Shown piece after piece: positions 1-5,997 of a DNA stretch of 9,613 nucleotides (position 1 is the first letter of the stretch; every line of letters begins with the position of its first letter). The stretch is from JACRLI01 sp035542815 (lineage in GTDB: Bacteria; Eisenbacteria; RBG-16-71-46; JACRLI01), in contig DATKKS010000235.1 in assembly GCA_035542815.1 (NCBI GenBank), forward strand, positions 1 to 9,613, read 5' to 3'. The notes beneath the pieces are model-generated. The model had not been told where the DNA came from. It saw only the letters and a list, made by a program, of their open reading frames with translations, and did no database searches. The translations under genes and the position numbers were made by a program.

Positions 1-1
1 C

Positions 2-934
2 GCTCCCGCGAGCCCGTTCCGAGTGGTCCCGCTGCGCGGCAACGTGTACGTGCTCTACGGCCGCGGCGGCAACGTGGGCTTCCTGGTGGGGCCCAAGTCG
101 GTGCTGATGGTGGACGCCGAGTTCCGCGACGTCGCCCCGGGCATTGCCGCGGAGGTGGCCAAGGTCTCCCCGCTGCCGATCGAGTTCCTGGTGAACACCC
201 ACCACCACAACGACCACGTCGGCGGCAACGAGTACTTCGCGTCCCGGACCCGCATCCTGGCCCACGAGAACGTGCGCCGGCACATGCTGGCCGAGCCCGC
301 CGAGATCCTGGCGGAGGCCCCGTCCTTCGGCGATTCGCTGCGCCGGCTGCTGGCGGCGGCCCCCGACTCCGCCGAGCGCGGCCGGCTGGAGCGCACCCTC
401 AAGCGGCTGGACGACCAGGTGGCGTGGGCGCGCAGCGTGAAGATGGAGGACCTCGCGCCGACCTTGACGCTGGTGGGCAACGGCGAGCTGCGCGTCCACC
501 TGGGCGCGGAGACGGTGCGCCTGCTGCATGTGGGGCCGGCGCACACCGACGGCGACTGCGCGGTGTTCTTCGAGCAGGCGCACGTGGTGCACATGGGGGA
601 CCTGTACTTCCACCGGGTGATCCCGTACATCGACTGGGAGCATGGGGCCAGCGTGCCGGGCTACATCGCGTTCCTGGACACGGTGCTGAGCCAGGCCCCG
701 GCGGACGCGCAGTTCATCCCGGGCCACGGCGAGGTGAGCGGGGCCGACGGCCTCAAGGAGTTCCGCCAGTACCTCTCCGATCTGGCCGACGCGGTGCGCG
801 CCGAGCACGCCGCGGGCCACACCCGGGAGCAGGCGATGGCCTCCCTGCGCCTGCCCAAGTACGCGGACTGGAGCGGCTACGCCGACCGCTTCAAGGTCAA
901 CGTGGAGGCGGCCTGGAGGACGATCTTCCCCTGA
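2..934 (+). CDS. Metallo-beta-lactamase-fold hydrolase, 5' end cut by window
   Basis: Predicted metal-dependent hydrolase of the MBL superfamily. The reading frame is open to the left edge, and the residues before the first possible GTG (base 23) continue a family-like N-terminus, so that GTG is probably internal and the true start lies outside. Seen directly: the metal-binding motif HHHNDH (bases 200-217, fitting HxHxDH), a histidine in GPAHTDGD (542-544), an aspartate in HMGD (599-601) and a histidine in PGHGEV (725-727). Together these are the full set of ligands for a two-metal site, so it is probably active. The strand pattern GNVYVL, GGNVGFLVG, LMVDAEF is the usual opening of these proteins. 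The C-terminal 60 residues form a helical tail ending in LPKYADW and a WRTIFP end, as in many uncharacterised members. The substrate cannot be read from sequence. Whether a signal peptide exists cannot be judged. The next gene converges on it, so its operon partners, if any, lie upstream. Confidence 0.93.
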   Translation, partial: APASPFRVVPLRGNVYVLYGRGGNVGFLVGPKSVLMVDAEFRDVAPGIAAEVAKVSPLPIEFLVNTHHHNDHVGGNEYFASRTRILAHENVRRHMLAEPAEILAEAPSFGDSLRRLLAAAPDSAERGRLERTLKRLDDQVAWARSVKMEDLAPTLTLVGNGELRVHLGAETVRLLHVGPAHTDGDCAVFFEQAHVVHMGDLYFHRVIPYIDWEHGASVPGYIAFLDTVLSQAPADAQFIPGHGEVSGADGLKEFRQYLSDLADAVRAEHAAGHTREQAMASLRLPKYADWSGYADRFKVNVEAAWRTIFP

Positions 935-935
935 G

Positions 936-961
936 GCCCGGGCGCGCGGCTAGCGCCGGGC
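936..961. terminator. Possible weak bidirectional hairpin between convergent genes
   Basis: GCCCGG at 936-941 can pair with CCGGGC at 956-961 across a 14-base loop, between and just into the convergent stops at 934 and 950. There is no T-run on either side, so it is not a classical intrinsic terminator. Stems of this length are common by chance at this GC content. It is the only candidate in the 15-base gap. Confidence 0.15.
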
Positions 962-1696
962 GAGGTGCTCCGGCGCCGTCGGGAACGGACCCGGCTGCGG
1001 GGCCGACGGCAGGCTGTCCACCAGCTGGATCAGCCGGTACGCCGGCCCGCCGCTGGACACCCCGCTGAACACCAGCGTGTACCGCTGGCCGGCCAGGAAC
1101 TGCATCTGCGCCTGGGCCAGCGCGCCGGTGGTGTCGGAGGCCAGGCGGCACAGGGTGTTGTAGGTCCCCGGCGCGTACTCCTGGTAGTCGTTGGTCATGT
1201 CATACTGTTCCACATTGTAGTAGTTCGACGCGTCCAGGATCACGCGCACCTTGGCGGAGAGGTCCGGCGCCAGGTGGAAGAACCGGATCTTGGCCTTGTT
1301 CGCCGGCACCGCCGCGCGGTCGTCGATGACCACGGCGTTGACGCTGTAGGCGCCCCCGATGGGCCCGTGCAGGAAGCAGGTGTAGTCGCGATCGGGGGCC
1401 AGCGGCACGCCCTGCGCGTCGTCCGCCAGCAGCACCGTGGTGTCGGGCTGGTAGGCCCGGAAGGACACCGTGCTGGTCGCCAGCGTCACGTACCCGCTCG
1501 CGGTCCCGAACGCCAGGTGGACGCCGATCTTGTGCCCCCCGGCGCTCATGTCGGTCGCCGCGATGCCGGGGGCCATGTTGGCCATGCGCACCCGGCAGTA
1601 CGTCGGCGGCGGCGCCGCGCCCCCGCCCGAGCCGCACCCCGTTGCCAACATCGCTCCCAGACCGGCAATCGCCAGGATCACGGCAGGACTTCGCAT
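950..1696 (-). CDS. DUF4397-domain lipoprotein
   Basis: 248-residue exported lipoprotein of unknown function. The start at 1696 is chosen because GAGGAG lies 6 bases upstream and the signal peptide begins there: MRSP, a hydrophobic stretch 5-17, then a lipobox-like ATGC with Cys21 as the likely lipidated residue. A Gly/Ala/Pro linker (22-31) follows. The mature part has two repeats of DUF4397 type, about residues 34-128 and 136-226. Repeat 1 opens CRVRMANMAPG and contains LAFGTASGYVTL, a phrase typical of the family; repeat 2 opens AKIRFFHLAPD and ends in a YTLVFSGV strand. DUF4397 proteins are secreted or surface beta-sandwich proteins, usually with no known activity. Three further cysteines (34, 107, 183) are in the mature part. 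The gene is transcribed alone, divergent from the GT-C gene and convergent with the hydrolase. It ends in a short Pro-rich tail. Domain assignment is from motif recall, with moderate to good certainty. Confidence 0.88.
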   Translation of the reverse strand: MRSPAVILAIAGLGAMLATGCGSGGGAAPPPTYCRVRMANMAPGIAATDMSAGGHKIGVHLAFGTASGYVTLATSTVSFRAYQPDTTVLLADDAQGVPLAPDRDYTCFLHGPIGGAYSVNAVVIDDRAAVPANKAKIRFFHLAPDLSAKVRVILDASNYYNVEQYDMTNDYQEYAPGTYNTLCRLASDTTGALAQAQMQFLAGQRYTLVFSGVSSGGPAYRLIQLVDSLPSAPQPGPFPTAPEHLARR

Positions 1697-1702
1697 GCGA
1701 TG

Positions 1703-1708
1703 CTCCTC
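1703..1708 (-). promoter_or_regulatory. Shine-Dalgarno site fixing the lipoprotein start
   Basis: On the minus strand this reads GAGGAG, followed by CATCGC and the ATG at 1696. The 6-base spacing is ideal and selects this ATG over the upstream in-frame ATG at 1759, which would put 21 Arg/Pro-rich residues before the signal peptide. Confidence 0.8.
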
Positions 1709-1749
1709 TCTCCGTGGCCGCGGTCGGCGCGGCTCACCCCCGGGCCAAC

Positions 1750-1758
1750 AGCATAGCA
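1750..1758 (-). promoter_or_regulatory. Candidate extended -10 promoter for the lipoprotein
   Basis: The minus strand reads TGCTATGCT: a TG dinucleotide one base before TATGCT, which matches the extended -10 form and 4 of 6 positions of TATAAT. No good -35 is seen at 16-17 bases, as is usual for extended -10 promoters. Transcription would start near 1743, giving a leader of about 45 bases that holds the GAGGAG site. It is one of the few AT-rich patches in this divergent region. Confidence 0.35.
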
Positions 1759-1787
1759 CGCCCCAGGGTTCCCGGCTCCGGGTCCGC

Positions 1788-1803
1788 CCGCCGCGCGCGG
1801 CGG
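1788..1803. repeat. 16-base perfect palindrome in divergent intergenic region
   Basis: CCGCCGCGCGCGGCGG is identical to its reverse complement and lies between the two divergent promoter candidates (1750-1758 minus, 1820-1848 plus). It could be an operator shared by the lipoprotein and GT-C genes. At about 70% GC a palindrome of this length is expected roughly once per 10-20 kb by chance, so only its position makes it notable. Confidence 0.25.
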
Positions 1804-1819
1804 CCGCCGGAGGCCCGCG

Positions 1820-1848
1820 TTGCGGACGCGCCGGGGCTCCTCTAGAGT
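1820..1848 (+). promoter_or_regulatory. Candidate promoter giving a leaderless GT-C transcript
   Basis: TTGCGG (1820-1825) and TAGAGT (1843-1848) are separated by 17 bases. The -35 matches 3 of 6 positions (TTG), and the -10 matches 4 of 6 and fits TANNNT. The -10 ends 6 bases before the ATG at 1855, so transcription would start at or next to the start codon. The GT-C gene has no convincing Shine-Dalgarno site, which agrees with a leaderless message. Confidence 0.4.
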
Positions 1849-1854
1849 GCAGCC

Positions 1855-3501
1855 ATGCCTGACCGGCCCCTCGTCCCCCTGGATCACCGCCAGCGCCTGG
1901 CCACCCGCGTCTGGGCCCTCGGCTTCGCCCTTCTCTACTGGATCAGCCGCACCGAGGCCCACAGCCTGGACGCCATCTCCTACGCCCGCGCGGTGCGCGA
2001 CGGCACCTGGCGGGACCTGCTGCACCCCCACCACCTGCTGTACGACCCGCTGGTGCGCGTGGTGTGGAAGGCGCTGCTGGTGGTGCACCCGCACCTGGAC
2101 CCGCTGGCGCTGGCGGCGTTCCTGAACTCGGCCCTGGCCGGGCTCACGCTGCTGCTGTTCGCGCGCTGCCTGCTGGAGAACGGGGCCACCTTCTTCTGGA
2201 CCAGCCTGGCCACCCTGGGACTGGGATTCTCGCAGTGCATGTGGCTGATGGCCTCGGAGAACGAGGTCTACGTGGCCACCCTGCTGCTGCTGACCCTGGC
2301 CGCCCGGCAGGCCCTGCGCGCGGCGCGCACCGCCCAGGCCGGGCAGGCCCTGCGCGCCGGCCTGTTCACCGCCGCGGCCGCGCTGTTCCACGTGGTGGCG
2401 GTGCTGTTCGTGGTGCCCGCGCTGGCGGTGGTGGGCCGCGCCGCGGAGGACCGCCGGCACCGCCTGCGGCTGATGGCGGCGCTCGTCGTGGGCCTGGCCG
2501 CGCCGCTGGCCCTGGGCTACCTGGCGGTCCTGGCGGCGCGCGGGGCGGCCTCGGTCGCGCTGGCCTCCGCCTGGGCCGGGCGCTACATGCGCTGGGAGTC
2601 GTGGGTGGACCGCAACCCGGTGCGGGTGCTGCTGGGCTTCCTGTGGTTCCTGCGCGGCGCGGTGCCCGACTTCGGCCTCATCGGGCGCGCCCCCAGCCCC
2701 ACCGCCTCGGCGCTGCTCAACGACCTGGCCCGGGTGCCGTTCCTGCTGTTCACGGCGCTGGTGGCGTACCTGATCTGGGACGGCTGGCGCAAGCGCCCCT
2801 ACCTCACCTGGCGCTTCGGACCGCTGCCGGTGCTGTGCCTCGTGTGGTTCCTGGTGTTCGAGCTGTTCCTGGGCTGGGTGGGCCGCTCCAGCCTGAAGTT
2901 CTGGACGCTGACCCTGCCCCCGCTGTGGGCGTTCATCGCGGTGTGGGCGGACCTGCGCTTCGGCGACCCCGAGGGCCTGGGGGCGCGGCGCATGTCCCAC
3001 GCCGCGGCCGCCGGCGTGGTGCTGGGCCTGGCGCTGCTGGTGATCCCGACCGGCTTCCTGGTGGTGGCCCCGCGGCACGACCCGCACCGAGACGCGCCGC
3101 GGCGGTGGGCCGAGGCGGTGGCCCGCGCCACCGCGCCGGAGGACTTCCTGCTGGTGCCCGAGGGAGACATGGAGGGCTACCTGCTCTACTACTCCGCGCG
3201 CACCCACCTGCAGACCCTGGAGGTGCTGGCCCACAACACCCGCTCGTTCCCGGCCTCGCTGGACTCCCTCCGGGCCGGGGCGCGGCGGGCGCGGGCCGCC
3301 GGGCACCAGGCCTACTTCCTGGGCACCGGCCTGGTGGTGACCGGCTACGCCTCGGAGCTGTGGGGCCGCCCGCCCGACCCGCGCGCGGTGTACCGCCTGC
3401 TGGCCGACTCCCTGGAAGTCGCCGGCGCCTACGACCCCTCGGCCGACCTCCGCACCCCGGACGGGCCCCTGGGCCAGCCGGTCCTGCTGCGCTGGAAATA
3501 G
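1855..3501 (+). CDS. Multi-spanning membrane protein, GT-C-like glycosyltransferase
   Basis: 548-residue integral membrane protein, probably a lipid-linked-sugar glycosyltransferase of the GT-C (PMT/ArnT/DUF2723-like) fold. About ten or eleven hydrophobic segments are visible, near residues 16-32, 83-106, 112-132, 137-150, 169-194, 205-227, 257-275, 291-309, 322-343, 350-365 and 382-404. A soluble tail (405-548) follows. Features resembling GT-C enzymes are acidic residues after the first helix (E34, D39 in TEAHSLDAISYARAV), a HPHHLLYDPL loop (58-66) and ASENEVY (133-139), like the conserved E-VY of DUF2723 proteins. In that fold the first outside loop carries the catalytic acid; D39 is my guess. 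Donor and acceptor are unknown. The ATG at 1855 is the first plausible start and lacks a clear ribosome site. The gene stands alone: the next gene begins 175 bases downstream. An alternative reading is a polymerase or ligase-like envelope protein; the membrane topology is much surer than the activity. Confidence 0.85.
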   Translation: MPDRPLVPLDHRQRLATRVWALGFALLYWISRTEAHSLDAISYARAVRDGTWRDLLHPHHLLYDPLVRVVWKALLVVHPHLDPLALAAFLNSALAGLTLLLFARCLLENGATFFWTSLATLGLGFSQCMWLMASENEVYVATLLLLTLAARQALRAARTAQAGQALRAGLFTAAAALFHVVAVLFVVPALAVVGRAAEDRRHRLRLMAALVVGLAAPLALGYLAVLAARGAASVALASAWAGRYMRWESWVDRNPVRVLLGFLWFLRGAVPDFGLIGRAPSPTASALLNDLARVPFLLFTALVAYLIWDGWRKRPYLTWRFGPLPVLCLVWFLVFELFLGWVGRSSLKFWTLTLPPLWAFIAVWADLRFGDPEGLGARRMSHAAAAGVVLGLALLVIPTGFLVVAPRHDPHRDAPRRWAEAVARATAPEDFLLVPEGDMEGYLLYYSARTHLQTLEVLAHNTRSFPASLDSLRAGARRARAAGHQAYFLGTGLVVTGYASELWGRPPDPRAVYRLLADSLEVAGAYDPSADLRTPDGPLGQPVLLRWK

Positions 3502-3532
3502 GCCGGCCCCCGCCCCGTCCCAGGCCCACCCC

Positions 3533-3559
3533 TAGCTCCGTCAAGCAGTTAGGTCCGTC
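3533..3559 (+). repeat. Pair of 10-base direct repeats upstream of the HD-GYP gene
   Basis: TAGCTCCGTC (3533-3542) and TAGGTCCGTC (3550-3559) differ at one base and are offset by 17 bases. They lie in the 175-base gap between the GT-C stop and the HD-GYP start, upstream of an AT-rich patch (GATATA, 3587-3592) that could be a -10. They may be a tandem activator site. I saw no good -35 and nothing else distinct in this gap. Confidence 0.25.
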
Positions 3560-3676
3560 CGCCTACAGGTGCGCCGCCGGCGGCCCGATATACCGTGCGG
3601 AGTCCGTGTCGCGTCGGTTCGCCGCGCGCCCCGGGGCGCTGGCGCTTGCCCGGCGCCGCCCTCCCAGACGGAGACC

Positions 3677-5746
3677 ATGCAAAACAAGCCCGGTCCGGAG
3701 TTCATCCAGCGCATCCAGCGCTCCCTGAGCGACTTGGAAAGGGCCCAGCGCCAGTTCGAAAGCCTGGCCCGGGCCGCCCAGGCGCAGGCGGCCGCGACGT
3801 CCGTGCAGCACTCGCTGCAGTCGGTGCTGGAGGCGGCGGTGGACGGCACCGGGATGCGCATCGGCAGCCTGGCCACCCGCACCGGCCCCAACGGGCCCAT
3901 CGAGGTGGAACACCGCCGGGAGCTGGACGACGGGCTGCTGGACCACGCCCGCGCCGAACTCGAGGAGCAGCACTTCGTGTGGGTGCTGGAGCGCGGCCGC
4001 GCCCTGCTGCTGTCCCCGCCCGGCGTGCCGGTGGACATCTCCGACGTGCGCGCGGTCCACTTCTACCCCGGCAACTTCCTGCTGGTGCCGCTGCCCGGCG
4101 GCCACGACCAGGCCGGCCTGCTGTGCGTGGGCACGCTGGAGCGGCGCCACCGCTTCCAGCCCGACGACCTGCGCTTCCTGCAGATCCTGGCCACCATGGC
4201 CCGCAGCACGCTGCGCAGCATCCGCGCGGTGGAGGAGGCGCAGACCTTCCTGATCGCCACCATCCGCTCCCTGTCCGCGGCCCTGGACGCCCGCGACCCC
4301 TACACCCGCGGGCACAGCGAGCGGGTGGCGATGTACTCGCTGGCCATCCTCAACGAGCTGGAGGCGATGCGCGGGCAGGGCTTCGCCGACGGCTTCCGGG
4401 ACTCGGTGCGGCTGGGGGCGATGCTCCACGACATCGGCAAGATCGGGATCTCGGACTCCATCCTGCACAAGCCGGAGCGGCTCAACGAGGAGGAGTTCGA
4501 GGCCATGAAGTCGCACGCCGAGAAGGGCGCGGCGATCGTCAACGGCGTGAAGAACATCCGCGACATCCTGGATGCCATCCGGTTCCACCACGAGCGCTTC
4601 GACGGCACCGGCTATCCCAAGCGGCTGAAGGGCGAGGTCATCCCCCTCATCGCCCGCATCGTGGGCACCGCCGACTGCTTCGACGCCATCACCAGCGACC
4701 GGCCCTACCGCCACGGCTCGGCGCCGGAATTCGCGGTGGAGCAGATCCGCAACCTCGCCGGGCTCCACCACGACCCCGAGGTGGTGGAGGCCCTGGGGCG
4801 GGCGTTCGAGAGCGGCGCGCTGTCGGTGCAGCTGGAGGCCGACCGCAGCGAGCCCGCCAGCGAGAACCAGGAGCTGCTGGAGCGGCTGTTCAGCCAGAAG
4901 ATCAAGGAGCTGCCCTCCATGCCCCAGGTGGTGCACACGGTCATCGAGCGCAGCCGCGACCCCAACTGCAGCATCCGCGAGCTGGCCGAGCTGGTCTCGC
5001 GCGACCAGGGCCTGGTGTCCCGGCTGCTGCGCCTGGTGAACTCGGCCTTCTACGGCTTCTCGCGCCGCATCTCCACGGTCAGCCTGGCGCTGACCATCCT
5101 GGGCCTGCGCAACGTGCGCAACATGGTGATCAACGTGGGGCTGGCGGGCTTCTTCCGCGGCGGCAACCCGCAGAGCCGGGCCACCCGGCTGCGGCTGTGG
5201 GAGCATTCGGTGGAGACCGCGGTGGGCGCCATGACCCTGGCCCGGCTGCGGCGCATGGGCGAGCCCGACGAGGCCTTCACCGCCGGGTTGCTGCACGACA
5301 TCGGCCGGATCGCGCTGGACTACTACCACCACGACCTGTCGGCGCGGATCGAGTCGCTGATCGAGGAGGAGGGGTTGAGCGAGCTGGAAGCGGAGGAGCG
5401 GGTGACCGGGGTGCACCACGGCGCCATCGGCGCGTGGGTGGCGGCCCAGTGGAACCTGCCCGGCTCGCTGTGCGACGCCATCCGGTTCCACCACGACCCG
5501 GCGCGCTGCGCCACCGAGTCCCCCGGCTCGCTCCAGCTCACCTACATCGCGGGCGCCGCCGAGGCGCTCTCGGAGCTGCGCCACCGGGTGGACGACAACC
5601 AGGAGAACCACCTGCTCAGCACCGCCGTCCAGCACCTGGCCCTGACCCGCGAGGAGATCCAGGCCACCCTCGAGGCGATGGAGCGGGAGAAGTCGGCGAT
5701 GCTCCAGGTGCTGGGGCCGGAATTCGAGCTGCGCAAGGCCGCCTGA
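3677..5746 (+). CDS. GAF-like / HD-GYP / HDOD signalling protein, c-di-GMP phosphodiesterase
   Basis: 689-residue cytoplasmic signalling protein predicted to hydrolyse cyclic di-GMP. Order: a short coiled coil (8-40); a GAF-like sensor (about 41-185, with NFLLVPLPGG and FQPDDLRFLQILATMA); an HD-GYP domain (about 190-385); a linker with coiled-coil character; an HDOD domain (about 405-640); and a helical tail. HD-GYP residues are all present: H213, HDIGKIGI (251-258), H280, HHERFDGTGYP (304-314) and D334 in ADCFDA. The HDOD part starts ELPSMPQVV, contains VNSAFYG and ILGLRNVRN, and keeps its own H510, HDIGRIAL (540-547), H580/581 and HH (605-606). HD-GYP domains cut c-di-GMP to GMP or pGpG; HDOD domains are usually regulatory. 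The start at 3677 has GGAG at 3670-3673, closer than ideal; upstream in-frame codons encode Arg/Pro-rich sequence unlike a domain. No membrane segment or DNA-binding domain is seen. It appears monocistronic, with the next gene convergent. Confidence 0.95.
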   Translation: MQNKPGPEFIQRIQRSLSDLERAQRQFESLARAAQAQAAATSVQHSLQSVLEAAVDGTGMRIGSLATRTGPNGPIEVEHRRELDDGLLDHARAELEEQHFVWVLERGRALLLSPPGVPVDISDVRAVHFYPGNFLLVPLPGGHDQAGLLCVGTLERRHRFQPDDLRFLQILATMARSTLRSIRAVEEAQTFLIATIRSLSAALDARDPYTRGHSERVAMYSLAILNELEAMRGQGFADGFRDSVRLGAMLHDIGKIGISDSILHKPERLNEEEFEAMKSHAEKGAAIVNGVKNIRDILDAIRFHHERFDGTGYPKRLKGEVIPLIARIVGTADCFDAITSDRPYRHGSAPEFAVEQIRNLAGLHHDPEVVEALGRAFESGALSVQLEADRSEPASENQELLERLFSQKIKELPSMPQVVHTVIERSRDPNCSIRELAELVSRDQGLVSRLLRLVNSAFYGFSRRISTVSLALTILGLRNVRNMVINVGLAGFFRGGNPQSRATRLRLWEHSVETAVGAMTLARLRRMGEPDEAFTAGLLHDIGRIALDYYHHDLSARIESLIEEEGLSELEAEERVTGVHHGAIGAWVAAQWNLPGSLCDAIRFHHDPARCATESPGSLQLTYIAGAAEALSELRHRVDDNQENHLLSTAVQHLALTREEIQATLEAMEREKSAMLQVLGPEFELRKAA

Positions 5747-5759
5747 CCGGCCGGCGCCC

Positions 5760-5927
5760 TCAGGCGCGCCGATCCCAGCGGAACACGTCCACCAGGCCCG
5801 CCGCCACCACCAGCCCGCCCAGCAGCAGGATCCCGGTGGCCCACAGCGCGTCGTAGCCCATTCCGAACAGCCCGCCCAGGACCAAGAGCCCCCCGACGGG
5901 CACCACCACCTTGCCCATGGACTTCAT
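5760..5927 (-). CDS. Small two-helix membrane protein (55 residues)
   Basis: A short reading frame with strong support: ATG at 5927, a perfect GGAGG site at 5935-5939 with 7-base spacing, and a stop at 5760-5762. The protein has a short basic N-terminus (MKSMGK), hydrophobic helix 1 (about 7-23), a turn with GYDALW (24-29), helix 2 (about 30-46) and a charged end (DVFRWDRRA). This is the layout of a two-pass inner-membrane protein with both ends probably inside. I do not recognise the family. It lies 70 bases downstream of the dihaem cytochrome c on the same strand and is likely co-transcribed, so it may be an anchor, assembly or small subunit partner of that cytochrome (inference from position only). 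It converges on the HD-GYP gene, with 13 bases between the stops. It could also be a general small membrane protein that merely shares the transcript. Confidence 0.75.
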   Translation of the reverse strand: MKSMGKVVVPVGGLLVLGGLFGMGYDALWATGILLLGGLVVAAGLVDVFRWDRRA

Positions 5928-5934
5928 GCTCGAA

Positions 5935-5939
5935 CCTCC
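5935..5939 (-). promoter_or_regulatory. Shine-Dalgarno site of the 55-residue membrane protein
   Basis: The minus strand reads GGAGG, then TTCGAGC, then ATG. A full anti-16S match at 7-base spacing is the main evidence that this small frame is translated. Confidence 0.75.
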
Positions 5940-5943
5940 GTGG

Positions 5944-5959
5944 CGGCCCTCGCGGGCCG
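5944..5959 (-). other. GCGA-tetraloop RNA hairpin between cytochrome and small protein
   Basis: On the minus (transcribed) strand CGGCCC pairs with GGGCCG around the loop GCGA, a GNRA tetraloop, so the RNA hairpin should be very stable. It sits after the cytochrome stop and four bases before the GGAGG of the small gene. It is not followed by a U-run, so it is not a standard terminator. It could protect or separate the downstream part of the message, or partly terminate. Six-base stems are frequent at this GC content, so chance is possible. Confidence 0.35.
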
Positions 5960-5997
5960 GTTGGATCTCCGCGCTGCGGGGGCGGCCGCGCCGCGGC

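Noticed and set aside
1678..3306. 542-codon open frame on the minus strand opposite the GT-C gene
   Set aside because: Its translation is Gln/Arg/Gly/His-rich low-complexity sequence with no domain pattern, as expected for the antisense of a GC-rich gene. The plus-strand frame has clear membrane helices.
3584..3592. CCCGATATA before the HD-GYP gene as a flagellar sigma-28 -10 (GCCGATAA-like)
   Set aside because: No TAAA-type -35 lies at the required spacing and no flagellar or chemotaxis genes are nearby, so the likeness is too thin to list as a promoter.
3563..5635. 690-codon open frame on the minus strand opposite the HD-GYP gene
   Set aside because: Low-complexity antisense shadow. The plus strand carries unmistakable HD-GYP and HDOD motifs with normal codon bias.
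5753..5770. GGCGC...GCGCC inverted repeat between the convergent stops at 5746 and 5760
   Set aside because: Only a 5-base stem, no T-run, and the right arm is inside the small gene's coding sequence. It is not distinguishable from GC-rich background.
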